Made by a program: the position numbers and the translations under genes
The notes under the pieces: model-generated
Seen by the model: only the letters and a program-made list of their open reading frames with translations
What the model was told of the DNA's origin: nothing
Database searches by the model: none
Assembly (NCBI GenBank): GCA_022059125.1
Contig: JAEUWY010000004.1
Location: 992,001 to 1,056,000 of the forward strand
Direction of reading: 5' to 3'
Length of the DNA: 64,000 nucleotides
From: Corynespora cassiicola
Lineage: Eukaryota > Ascomycota > Dothideomycetes > Pleosporales > Corynesporascaceae
In this document: in pieces, positions 23,054-33,897 of the stretch
Layout: each line of letters starts with the position of its first letter
How positions within the stretch are numbered: the stretch's first letter is position 1

Positions 23054-24263
23054 TCATGGATCCATAGGCCTTCCACCGCCCCGTCTCCACATCTTTTCTC
23101 TTGCCCAGCTTCTCTTGAATGCACCCTTTTCCCCAAGCGAGACGTCGGCGATTTCCCCAGCAGCGGCGGTCCTACCCACACTCTTGGTCTTGGTTTTCTC
23201 GGCACGTCCGTCGCAGAACATGATAAACCCGTCGAGCTCCAGCGTCTTGATGATCGTGTTAATCTTCAAGTATGGCTCTTCCAAACTCGCGCCTGGCTCG
23301 TCGAGATTGCACAGTTTGCGGCGAAGCTTTTCGTCCCTCAGCCCCGGAAAGTTGACGTTTTGTGTGCGGAATCTTTCTGGGTGTAGGGCCACTCCTTGGT
23401 CGCTCCATGAGCCAGAGTAGGTATAGTTTAGATATTCGACTTCGAATACAGGCTTCCCCTCGGTCCCAGCCCGAGGTGCCGTCGTAAAGTTGGCGTATGC
23501 AGTGCAATTCCGCCATTGGACACACTCCTCTGAGATTGCGAAATCGACATCATCGAAAATGTCGCCAAGGATCTCGATGCAGTTTTTAATGCCGACAGAC
23601 ATGCCTTTGCTACGCGCGTACTGGGAAAGTTTGTGCAAGTATGCGACAGTGTCGCCTGGTGTGATTTCTGGCTTAAAGCCATTCTCGTTGGAGTAGACAT
23701 CTGAGTAATCTCTTAGTATCCCAGCAAGAGGGCGATTGGGAGATTGGCAGGAATCACTGACCGACATTGTCTGGCTCGATCGCGTTGCAGCCCTTTTCGG
23801 CTGCTAGATCAATCCGCTTTTTGATTACCTTGAACACGTTGTCCCGACGAATATCCAGATATCTTTCACCGGGCCAGTCAGGCAGCTCTTGACCCAAATC
23901 CTGCCTTTTGAATTCGTCGTAATCATCTCTCCAGTTTTCAGCAGTCGCTGCAGAAAAGTAGCAAATTGTTTTCTGGCCGAGCTCATTCATCGTACGGATG
24001 GTCTCTTCGGGTGTGTAGAACATATCGATCTCGTAAATTCCGGACTCTGGCCTGATGTACCCGTCATCAACGTCGGGAATGCCAGTGAGGATGAACTGGA
24101 TGGAAGATTTCATTGGAGGCTTCCAGTACGAGGCTTGACGTGGATTGGACGATACCCGCTCCGTGTTCCACGGCTGGGAAAGGGGCAGACTACCAGCTGG
24201 GGTGGCATGACAAACAAATTTCAATGTCGATATCGTCGCTACCAAAAGGAAGCGCCGGAACAT
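23054..24263 (-). CDS. GH114 family secreted glycosidase (endo-alpha-1,4-polygalactosaminidase-like)
   Basis: Two exons, 24263-23762 and 23700-23054, joined inside an Asp codon, give 382 aa. The start at 24263 places a signal peptide (MFRRFLLVATISTLKFVCHA) first; the frame stays open 44 codons upstream without a signal, so this ATG is preferred. The catalytic TIM-barrel features of GH114/TM1410 proteins are visible: WKPPMKSSIQFILTG, a DMF...T..TI..L...G.KTICYFSA strand, W.DDYDEF, GERYLDIR, and the CNAIEPDNVDVYSNENGF motif across the intron. It continues with AYLHKLSQYARSKGMSVGIKNC and DFAISEECVQW. Known members cleave alpha-1,4-galactosamine polymers (galactosaminogalactan). The last ~50 residues are basic and outside the domain, so an extra 3' intron is possible. 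Confidence 0.88.
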
Positions 24264-25739
24264 GGTGGTGTAGTAGAGTCGGCTGTTCGTGAGCTGCCAA
24301 AACTTGGCTGGCTCTGCTACAATTGGAGGTCTTCTGACAAAATTCAAGCTAAGATATGATTTAAGGGGCTGTAGAAGTTTACTAAAGTCCATCATTTTCT
24401 TTTGAGGCTTCCTGGTACCATTATTGCACAGCTGCGATTTTAGCCATCAACGAGCGGATAAAGTACCAATCCGGGATCAACATTCATAAAGGAGCTTGGT
24501 ATGCTCAATCAGACTGCTATTCCCGGTATTAGAAATTGCTCATGTCACATTGATTGATGCAGATGTTACCCTCGAGCGATCTCGCCATGTGCAGGCAGGC
24601 CAATATGCAGGGGCTGGAGCGGAAGGGATGCCATTTCGCACGTTTTGCCAGCCAAGATCCACGTATGTTGAATATTGCATGTACTATATGTCGAAAATCG
24701 TTACTCGAAAGAGTGTCGCAGTAGTCTACAGTGTCAGGGTATGATTGTAACCACTCGACGCAATGCAGAGTGGCATATTTAGCAGAAATCGACATGACAG
24801 ATCGGCAGAACGGAAGTGAACAACCACATCGCGGCAGATTTCATTCGGAGTCTTAAGAGAATCAGGATCACACGACTGCCGTTTTTTTCTAGGTCTAGTA
24901 TGCTATGTCCGCTGCCGTGTGTACAAACTACACTGCTTTTGCAGTCGCAAGTCTAGCTTCCTATCATTCCGAGAAAATGTCATTCCATCATCAATGGCCG
25001 TGTTTCTCATATATATGCAGCACCTTCGAAGCATTGCAGCTGCAGACAGTTTCAGTCGCTTGGATGAGCATGCAAGACAGGTGTGTTGGTTAATAAGCAC
25101 TACCTAGTGTATTCGGGATGCTTCAATATTGGCTGCACGCCTGCTACTTGGGCTGCATCACAGCTGTGCCCATCAGAAAGGCGGCCGTTGCTTGATCCCA
25201 GGCAAATGCGAAGTCACCGAAAGGATTCGTTATGCCTGAAACCGGTCAGCCAACATGTCAGCTCAGCCCAGCCTGGCGCCACCACTCGGTAATGAGCTGG
25301 CGCCGCTTGATGTCCGAGAAAATTGGCGTAATGCTTGCAACAACGACTGCCCGGAACATCTGCCTGTTGCTTTCTTTTTGTTTTTGTTTTTGTTTTTGCA
25401 GCGACAGATTCATTATTTCGTGGGGGTAGACAAAGAGAGCGCGCGAACAGGTGTTTGCCGGATTACTTCAAAGTGCGATTATTTCTCCAGCCCTAGTGAT
25501 GTAACCAAAAGTAGTTTGGCAGAACGACGAACCCTTGGTATCTAGTAAATCTCGAAAGCTCTATCCCATTTCAAACGCCTTTTAGCTCATAGACCAACCA
25601 CTCCCAGGCACCCCGCTCAAGTTTCGTCTTCAAGTGCGTGGTCTCCAAACCAGGTATAACCAATATGACCCTCTATCGATAAAATGTCTATAGGAAAAAG
25701 AGATTAGGTGCGAATCCAACATCCAATGTCGGGGAAATC
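24264..25739. other. intergenic, GH114 promoter side
   Basis: About 1.5 kb between two minus-strand genes. Short frames only. A pyrimidine microsatellite of T5G units lies at about 25376-25400. No gene supported. Confidence 0.5.
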
Positions 25740-26726
25740 TTAGACAGCGCGACCCATCTCGACAGAGCTGTCCTCGGCGATGCTCTTGCCCGATGCATTG
25801 CTCTTTCTGCGAATTGTGTTTCCGAGCGCCGGGAAGCAGAAGCCCGGGTGGAAGACGGTAAGAAAGAAAACAGACATGACAATCATGGCGCCTTCGAGGA
25901 TGATGAAGTCCGTCTCATTCCTCATGAGTTCGCTCCTCCAGCCACCGGTAAGCTCAGGAATGCGGTAGACACAGCGAATGAAGATGCCAAGGAAGGCAAA
26001 AATGATTGCGACGACGAAGCAGCGGAAGGATGTCTTGTGGAAAAGGTCCACGGCTGTGTTGGAGAGATGGGAGCGGCGGCGGTAGGTGCGGAGGGTGTAT
26101 TCACCAAGGAAATAGCCGAAGAAAGCAAGGATGACGACCTGGAAAATGACACCAGCAATCATGAGGTTGGTTCCGACATCCTGGAGAGACGTTCCAGGGT
26201 CGGCAGTCGCAGCAAGACCGCCACCAGCGCCCTGTAGGACCAGGGAGAGGATATCACCAGCGATGAAGATGTAGGTGTACCAGGCGGGGCGCAGGCGAGA
26301 CCACGATTCGCCGAAGCTGATGACTATGTGCTTCAAAGTAAGGTAGACACCGGCGGAGATGAAGGCCGGCGAGATGATCAGGGCACAGATCTGGATTTGG
26401 AAACCGATATCGTCAAAGGGGTTATTGTACAACATGATGCGGCCGGCATAGCCGACTGCCTCTCCTGCACAACCTAGACTCAGAGCGATCTGTTCCTGTC
26501 AGCATCCAGTGCCATGCAAGATATGTTTTGTGGAGCTCCATACCATATAGGTCCACGTCTTGTACTTGATGCCGAAGACGAGTTGAAGAAGGAAGCATAG
26601 TGCGAAAAAGGCAGTGAAGAAGGCGTTCGCCGGAAGACTTGGATAGTATCCATAGAGAGTGCCTTCAACTGGACATTCCGAGGTAACTTGGGTGCAGGTT
26701 GGGGGGGCAGGCGGGGGAATGGTCAT
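25740..26726 (-). CDS. RTA1-like seven-transmembrane protein
   Basis: Two exons, 26726-26544 and 26489-25740 (an acceptor at 26495 is also in phase and would add Glu-Gln), give about 310 aa. The family (Rta1/Rsb1/Pug1) consists of fungal plasma-membrane proteins linked to sphingoid-base export and resistance to lipophilic drugs. Seen: a short Cys-containing extracellular N-terminus (CTQVTSECPV), then about seven hydrophobic helices, including NAFFTAFFALCFLLQLVFG, EAVGYAGRIM, IQICALIISPAFISAGVYLTL, YTYIFIAGDILSLVLQGAGGG, and a helix preceding FIRCVYRIPEL. The IFAFLGIFIRCVYRIPELTGG segment is the family signature. The C-terminal tail is polar. The gene is divergent from the multicopper oxidase across 2.2 kb. 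Confidence 0.93.
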
Positions 26727-28883
26727 TTTGAAGGCTTGTGGATGAAGCGTTTGAAAGAGGAAATCGGAGCAAAGCAAGACGGAGGGCTTTGAATAGAGGT
26801 CACTGCTAGGCAATGTTTGAAGTGGGAGGATGCTGCCAGTGCAGAGAGACGCTGATGCCTTATATCTGGCGCGCAGGAAGATGGACATGCACGGTATCAA
26901 CATGGGGGTCACCAGAGTCATTCTATTCCTGCCTCACGGTGTGTACGACGCAGGGCAGGGCATGAGAGATGGGCTACCCCGAAAAAGCGCATGTCGCGAG
27001 TCTAGGGGCTCGTTTACCCTGCAACGTGGAAAGAGTCGGCAAACAGGCCAACAGGGCACTCAGAATCCCAGCCAAAGGCGGGCTTAGTCGGGTTTGTAGG
27101 GGGGGCCTGAAAGCGAAGCCTATGCGTCACGAAGAGGCTGAAGCTGTGCTGAAGCGGTGTCGCGCGAGTGCCAGAAGGGCGGAGCGGAAATCTCACCGGT
27201 CCCCGTACGGCACCGGTAGACGTACGGCCGTTCTGAAAGCCATGTGGCTGATGAGGGGCCAATGGGGGGGGTGTGAAGGCTGCTGTCGGGTGTAATGGCG
27301 CTGACAGAGCGAGCATGTCATGGCCGTGGCTGGGCTTGGCGACATTGATTGCGCACGCCTGGCAGGACATGAAAACTTCCATGCTGGGAAGTTTGGGAGG
27401 TGTTGACCGTGTCGTGCTGTAGCGCAACGAGTGCGGCTTGGGAATCCTTTCGCTTCTGCCTGGAGGCACCGCCTCAGGCACCCCGTGTCGCAGAGATGAT
27501 AACTGTCAGGGCGCACGCCTGGGTTGGGAGAAGGGGGGTGGGTTTCCCTCTCCCTTTCGTCTGGTGCCTGCGTACAGCTGGGAGCGGAGGGTGGAGGGTG
27601 GGTGGATGATGGATGGTGGATGGTACCTTGGTAGAGGATGGCCCAGTACGGCCTAGCCCGGGATGGATGATCACGTGCTGGGTCGGCCGAACGATGCGCC
27701 GGCCTCCGTCTGTCGTCTCCCATCGGGTCGGTTCAACAACCGTCCGCCTCCACCACCACACCGGTTCGGTTCCTCGTCGTCCAGCTGCCAGCGGCCCTAC
27801 CTACCTCCTAGGCATGCAGCATGCAGCCGGATCCACTTATCGGAGTAACGTCTATCGGAGGGCCACAGGCCCATGTGCGCGGACTCGGGCCACCCTTGTC
27901 CCATCCTGGACCTGCACAATGGCCCAAAGGGGGAGGGCCGTAGCGTGTCACGTGTCGAGCATCCAGAGCCGCTGGTCCGCTGGTCTGCCTGCGCGTCCGA
28001 GAGGTGGGCTCACATTGTGTCACAAGCAGAGGCCGACCATCCATCAGCACAGCGGCTCTGCTCCATCTCTCGCCGGTCGCTGATGTCATGACTTTCTCAC
28101 CACAATGCCCGCCGTGGCGGTGCCCTCGTTCACGGCCTGGTCCACTGACATCACCCCCCCCCAGCACTCGAGGCGCGATTTGCAGGGCTGCCAGAGGTGC
28201 AGTGCAGCTTGCGACATGCAATTAATCTTCCTTTCCATCGAGGAACCTTATCTATTTTAAAAAGCACTACCGCCGAACCTTCGATTCCCTCCTGGCCTAG
28301 CCCATTTGGGACGCGTTCCTTGACTCAATCCCGATCCTATCATCTTTTGCCCGTCGGCCTTTACCATGCCTCCCTCCATCGAGATCCCGACCTCGTATGT
28401 GCCGCCCCCATCAACGTCCATTGACAGTTAGCACCTGTCCGCTGCTTCACTACTCCTCTGGACTGCGCGCGGGTCGGGAGATGTGCCCTCATGGATCCGG
28501 CCGGGCCTCTCCACGGTCCCGAGCTATTCCATTTGTTTTTCCATGGTTGTTGATCGCAATACCTCAACACCGCCAACCACGCTCGGCCTGAATTCAATAC
28601 CAGCGTCCTGTGGCCCTTTTGGACACATGAAGCAGCCACAGGGCGCGTCGGTGCAGCTGAAAGTTCCGTTGCCAAATTGGCATGGCATCCCCCCTCCCCG
28701 TAGTACTGCAGATCTCCCAAAAGCCACGCAATGGCATTTCTCATGTTAAATCCGTGATCATTCCTATAAACATCGTAAATCTGTATTCTCAATCTGGTAG
28801 TAGACGTTGTGAGCGAGCCTGACGGTCGCTGCCTTTCCCTTTGCCCAATACATGCTCTGCTTGAGCCTACTTCCACCTCAAGC
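26727..28883. other. long divergent intergenic region
   Basis: About 2.2 kb separates the RTA1-like gene (minus) from the multicopper oxidase (plus). It is GC-rich and full of overlapping frames on both strands up to 188 codons, which are composition artefacts without motifs. Presumably regulatory and untranslated sequence; C and G runs occur (for example 28146-28154). Confidence 0.5.
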
Positions 28884-30830
28884 ATGACTCCATTCGTTCT
28901 CTTCCTTGCATTCTTACATGTCTCCCTCTCCTTTGCAAAGACGGTAACTTATGACTTCGATGTCGGCTGGGTCTCGGTATGTATCTTGCTGGCCTTCGTC
29001 GGTCCTCCTGGCTGACCATCAACAAATAGGCTGCTCCTGATGGCTTCGTTCGCCCAGTCATCGGCATCAACGGCCAGTGGCCGTATGTCATCCCTCTCTG
29101 TGTAGAGAGGCCTTTCTGATCAAGTTGCAGTAACCCTACCATTGAAGCCGACGTGAACGACACCATCGTTGTAAATCTCCGCAATTCACTCGGCAATGAA
29201 AGCACCTCACTCCATTTTCACGGCATGTGGCAACAGGGCTCCGGCACCTCTGACGGACCCGTCGGTGTGGCACAGTGCACCATCAACCCTGGCCAGTCCT
29301 ACACGTACACCTTCAAGGCTTACCCAGCGGGCACCCATTGGTATCACAGTCACACCAAAGGCCAATATCCAGACGGATTGCGCGGGAAAATGATCATCCA
29401 TGACACCAATTGGGAGAAGTCGCTGAAAATAGACGAGCAGATTTACCTGAGCATGTCGGACTGGTATGCCCTTCTGAAGCCCTTTTCACTGACCGTGGGG
29501 CCTAACGCGCACCAGGTATCATACGCAACAGCCGTTTCTCATCAATCAGTACCTGAGCCCCGACAATCGCAATGGCGACGTTGCTACCCCAGACTCGTTT
29601 CTCTTCAACGACGCCCGCAAGGCACCTGAGTTTGTTTTCGAGCCCGGAAAGCGATACCTGCTTCGCATGGTCAGTTTTTCGGCACTGGCTTGCGGCCAGT
29701 TCCACATCGAGGGCCACCCTCTATCTGTGGTGGCCATTGATGGCGTTCCTACTCACCCCAAAGACGCAACAACAATCATCGTCTGTGCCGGTCAGAGTTA
29801 CGATGTAGTCGTCACTGGCAAGGAAAATGCAAACAACAATGTCCAGTATATTGCCAAGATGTCACCTGATATGTTGACTGGGCCCCCGCCCCGTGACGAA
29901 GACATAACAGTCATAGGGGAAATCTTGTACGAAGTTCTGGGCTCATTGCTTGATCTGCTTTCGGGTCTCTTGGATCCCTCCTGGAAACCCGACACCAATA
30001 CCATCCTAAACGACATGACCTTGACTCCGCTCGATGATCAACCACTTTTGAAAAACCCCCAGTCCAACATCGTTTTGCGCACGAATCAGACATATTACGA
30101 AGGCATCGGATCACGCATCGGCCTTGGTGATCAACCTTGGACTGAACCCAAAGTACCTTCCCTCTATACAGCCCTATCCACAGGCGAGGCAGCTTCACAG
30201 GCATCCACATATGGCATCGGGACAGATCCATGGGTTATAAAATCCGGCCACGTTGTTCAAGTCTACATGGAAAACCCTCAAGTCTGGCCCCATCCTATGC
30301 ACTTGCACGTAAGTTCCTTCGCATTCCCGGATTTTCCTGCCTCTCTAATGGAATTTAGGGCCACGTTTTTCAAGTCGTTTCGCGCGGAGCCGGAAGTTGG
30401 GATGGCAACGAAGGCAACCTGCCTGCTGTTCCAATGAAGCGAGACAATGGTATGGTTCCCCTGGAGATACTCTGTCCTCTTGATCCAAGCCAATGTGCTC
30501 ACCTTACCAGTGGTTATTCCCGCAAATGGATACGTCGTCCTCCGTTTCCGCGCCGACAACCCTGGCGTGTGGTTCTTCCACTGTCACATCGATCTCCACC
30601 TCGTTGGAGGCATGGCGGCAACCTTTATCGAAGCGCCAGAGGTGCTGCAAGCAACTCAGTCAATACCAGCTGCAGGCGTTGGATTATGCGCGGCTGTAGG
30701 AAAGGCAGCATCGGGAAATTGTGCTGGCCAACAAGGCGCAATATCCTGGGCTCAAGGGACAGACCAGTGCAACACCATATTCAACTCTAAGGCCGGTTCA
30801 TATGGAGCTCTAGTCTACCCTCCAAGCTGA
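28884..30830 (+). CDS. Fet3-like secreted multicopper oxidase
   Basis: Six exons: 28884-28976, 29030-29082, 29131-29463, 29516-30308, 30359-30449, 30511-30830; 560 aa. The copper sites are complete: HFHG, HWYHSH, HPMHLHGH (split by intron 4) and [12 protein letters not shown]. The N-terminal YDFDVGWVS...[13 protein letters not shown] and SDWYHTQQPF match the ferroxidase (Fet3) branch rather than plant-type laccases. The fourth exon start was fixed by SDWYHTQQPF; a longer exon 3 would need an impossible 16-base intron. The residue at the type-1 axial position is Met, whereas yeast Fet3 has Leu, which predicts a low redox potential. A signal peptide is present but there is no C-terminal membrane segment after the oxidase core, and no iron permease gene lies nearby, so a soluble secreted oxidase is more likely than an iron-uptake partner. 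Confidence 0.92.
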
Positions 30831-31754
30831 GGATGGAGAAGAAACGAATGATACCGGAAACTTCCAAGCAAAACGAGGCGTATTGATGCCTAAGCGCGTG
30901 CGACTTTTACGGCGAGGAGGTACGAAGCGATCAACTTCACATGTTTTTCCTTTCTTTTGAGTGGTCTGGCACAGCGATATATCTAATCGTGTATTTTGTC
31001 TAAGAATTTGAACATTAATGTCGGAGAGTGTCTACTTCTTGGTGATGCGCGTCGATATGTGCATGGCCCATCGGGCTCGCTCTCGTCCTCCGTATTGCAA
31101 CAGTAAAAGCCTGGTGAAGGCAATGATTGTTTTTTCAGGCACAAACTCTACTGGCCCGCGGAACTGGTTGGCGTCCTGGGACCGAGTCTGCGGCCCGAAA
31201 ACGAGTCAAGCCGAGAAGGGAATGGTTTCAGCCATGATGCAGAACGGCCCGCGGCCTCGTTGTAGCCCGTCTCCCATCACTACTCTTTTGTGTGCAGATT
31301 CGCGCCGGCCCAAAACGAAAAAGGTCAGGGCTGGTGTTGCTCTTCCAAACAACTCAAGTCGACGTATGGCATTTCGCAGACCATGTACCCGCAAACGCTT
31401 CGGGGCGCGCAAGTGGCCGCTCGACTTTCCCTGCCACAAGGGTAAACATTCCGCTTCGCCGTCGCGGCCGTCAATGTGTTCCCCCCCGCGTATGGCCTGA
31501 CGCTAGATGCTTCCTCTGCGCCCACACCGTTGCGTTCGTTTCATAAGAGCCGCTATCCTTGTTTCATCCCTCGCTTCACCATCTGGACCCAACCCATCTC
31601 GCGTTTCACGAGCCCATTCTCTCCGCCTTCAAGAATGGAAACGCGGGGACCATTTTTGAATATATGTAATCGCACGAAGCAAGCCCTGATCTCCCTCTTG
31701 CAACCCGCCGTTTCTCGCTCCTAAAACATCATCTCGGTCACCAAGTCGCCCAAA
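30831..31754. other. intergenic between co-oriented genes
   Basis: About 0.9 kb holding the multicopper oxidase 3' flank and the SET gene promoter. A 160-codon frame at 31018-31500 has no motif and is antisense to others. Pyrimidine-rich sequence from 31540 precedes the SET gene start. Confidence 0.5.
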
Positions 31755-33092
31755 ATGAAATACATTGCAAACCTTGGCTTCGTCGCTGTTGCATCCGCCT
31801 TGTCGAATTCGAAGATTGAAAACATTCCGCAAAAGCCTCTTCTCGCCGACGCGTGTCCGTCCACTTCTCTTCTGCACAATGGCGAATGCCAACCTTCCTC
31901 GTTCGACCCAAATTCGGGCACGACAAACGCATCCTTTTCGTCAAAGAGCACACAGTCTCTCGACGAGGCACGGAGATCGGCAGAAAAGGTTGTAAACTTT
32001 CCTTGGACCTTCTGGCCCGAGTGCTTCTCAAACGAAAACACCACGGAGCCGATTTGTGTCTTCTCTGACCAGACGTTTGCCGGCGGCCGTGGCATCTTCC
32101 TCGTGACCTCGTCTGATTACGCATATGAAATCCTGAAGAAGCCTGCGTTTACGCAACCCGAAGCCCTCGAACGAATCAATCACCATGGGAACCCCCCATT
32201 CGTGCAGCAAGAATTCCCCGGAAAGGGCAGGGGCCTCGTCGCAAACAAAACGCTGCACCGCGGAGACCAGATCTTCGCCTCGACCCCTTTGCTCATCACG
32301 AACCCAGAGGCTTACCTGCTGGCGGAAAAGGAGCGGCTGAGGCTCGCGCACCGGGGGGTTGAAACGCTCCCAGAGGAGTCCAAAACCTTATTTTGGGCGC
32401 TGCTAGACCACTTCAAAGGAGACCCTGTCGACGATCGCATCAACACAAACGCTTTTGAGATTTACGTCAACGGCGTAATGCAGCACGCGGTTCTGCCGGA
32501 AATTGCGATGCTCAACCATGACTGCAGGCCCAATGCGGCTTATTTCTGGGACGAGGAGACGCTGAGCCATTACGTGCACGCCACGCAGACCATCCATCCC
32601 GGGCAGGAGATTACCATTACATACATCAACAATGAAAAGAGCCGGTCGCGGCGGATGGACAATCTGAAGACGAACTGGGGCTTCGACTGCTCGTGCAGCG
32701 CGTGCTCAGCACACCCCGCAATGACTGCCGAGAGCGACGGGCGACTCCAGCAAATGGCCGAGCTTGCGAAGGAACTCGATGACTGGTCGTCAGACACGGA
32801 GGCCACCCCGGAGACGGCCGAGGCCCTTGTCTCCATGTACGAACAGGAACGCTTGTTCGCCAGCCTCGGCGTTCCGTACAAACACGCAGCAGAAGTCTAC
32901 TCAAGTTATGGCGACAAGTACAACGCCATCAAGTATGCCAGGCTCAGTGTGGAATACAGTACTCTGGATAAAGGCTTCCGTGATAGGGATGTGAAGGAGA
33001 TGAGGGCCATGGCCAAGGACCCCGAAATGTCATGGAGCTGGAAGAAGAGGGTTGGCCTCAAGCGATTCGCTGGATGCGGCCATGTTCACTAG
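31755..33092 (+). CDS. SET-domain protein with N-terminal signal-like sequence
   Basis: One exon, 445 aa. The SET fold is visible: FPGKGRGLVANKTLHRGDQI (about residues 154-173), a helical insert, the LNHDCRPNAAYFW substrate/SAM motif (about 254-266), GQEITITYIN, and a post-SET Cys cluster CSCSAC. The family methylates lysine using SAM. The N-terminus (MKYIANLGFVAVASALSNS) resembles a weak signal peptide, and the next 100 residues contain Cys pairs and WTFWPECFSNENTTEPICVFSD, a pattern I associate with secreted fungal SET proteins. Whether it is really exported or the N-terminus is simply hydrophobic cannot be settled here. There is no intron, and the start is the only reasonable ATG. Confidence 0.88.
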   Translation: MKYIANLGFVAVASALSNSKIENIPQKPLLADACPSTSLLHNGECQPSSFDPNSGTTNASFSSKSTQSLDEARRSAEKVVNFPWTFWPECFSNENTTEPICVFSDQTFAGGRGIFLVTSSDYAYEILKKPAFTQPEALERINHHGNPPFVQQEFPGKGRGLVANKTLHRGDQIFASTPLLITNPEAYLLAEKERLRLAHRGVETLPEESKTLFWALLDHFKGDPVDDRINTNAFEIYVNGVMQHAVLPEIAMLNHDCRPNAAYFWDEETLSHYVHATQTIHPGQEITITYINNEKSRSRRMDNLKTNWGFDCSCSACSAHPAMTAESDGRLQQMAELAKELDDWSSDTEATPETAEALVSMYEQERLFASLGVPYKHAAEVYSSYGDKYNAIKYARLSVEYSTLDKGFRDRDVKEMRAMAKDPEMSWSWKKRVGLKRFAGCGHVH

Positions 33093-33342
33093 ATGATGCA
33101 ACTGGCACAATGTAAAAGAAGCTCGAGGCCTTTATTTGTTTTGTTTTCGTTTTGGCGCTAGCATAGAGCCGGGAGCTCACGATAGCCTACATCCATCTAA
33201 AAGTTTAGCGACACTGAGTCGAGCTGGTGGCAATTTCCATGAAGCACCTCAATTTCCCTGCCAGGCAATCTTCCCCCTTCCTGTGTTTGGAAATGCAAAC
33301 ATTTTGTGGCGTGCGCAATCTGCATGTCTTTGGCGATTGCAT

Positions 33343-33897
33343 TCAAGAAGCGCTTTCTTCCGTTTGCTGCACCAAAAACGGTGATTTGCTCAGGCCCCAG
33401 TTGCACACGCCACTTCCGCCACACTGTCCCGACAGATTGTCGCCAACCTTGAAAAGGGCACCTCCGCTAAAGACCTTGGTGTAAGCCTGGTTCAAAACTG
33501 TAACATTGTCCACCAGCTTGAACTCGAGTCCGAAATCGGTCGTGCCGCTTTCGCCTCCAGTCATTTTGAAAGTCCAGTATCCATAGTCGATCTCAGAGCA
33601 GGGTTGTTCAACACCCCAGGGCACATCCTCCGCGGTCAGCCACTGTGCCGAGCAATTTGCAGTGGAAGGGGGGAACACTGCGGTTCCAGTAGGTGTCTGG
33701 GTCACAGGTATCGTGTTGGGATCGTGTATCGTTACATTGAGGGTCGAATGGGGATTGTTTCCAGGACGGCCAGACGGGGAGTGGGTCGACAGGCTCGTGA
33801 CTTGCCAGGGCTCGAGACCTGCCTGGCGGGAGTTGGCTGCCGGGGCCGCGAATGCGGAGGCGAGGATGGTAGTGAGAAGGACAGGTTTTTTGTGCAT
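33343..33897 (-). CDS. small secreted Cys-containing protein, candidate effector
   Basis: Single exon; the ATG at 33897 gives 184 aa with a clear signal peptide (MHKKPVLLTTILASAFAAPA). An in-frame ATG at 33906 adds three residues. The mature part has an SPSGRPGNNPHSTL motif, four Cys (NCSAQW, QPCSE, SGQCGGSGVCNW) and a C-terminal FKVGDNLSGQCGGSG stretch, a pattern shared by an uncharacterised fungal secreted family. The function is not known; Alt a 1-like folds are one possibility, unproven. It converges with the SET gene; the two stops are 250 bases apart. Confidence 0.8.
   Translation of the reverse strand: MHKKPVLLTTILASAFAAPAANSRQAGLEPWQVTSLSTHSPSGRPGNNPHSTLNVTIHDPNTIPVTQTPTGTAVFPPSTANCSAQWLTAEDVPWGVEQPCSEIDYGYWTFKMTGGESGTTDFGLEFKLVDNVTVLNQAYTKVFSGGALFKVGDNLSGQCGGSGVCNWGLSKSPFLVQQTEESAS

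Noticed and set aside
27014..28885. Several 100-176 codon frames in the RTA1/oxidase intergenic region
   Set aside because: GC-rich overlapping frames on both strands, no motif and no splice partners.
29516..29531. 16-base intron in the multicopper oxidase
   Set aside because: Too short to splice; the donor at 29464 gives a 52-base intron and restores SDWYHTQQPF.
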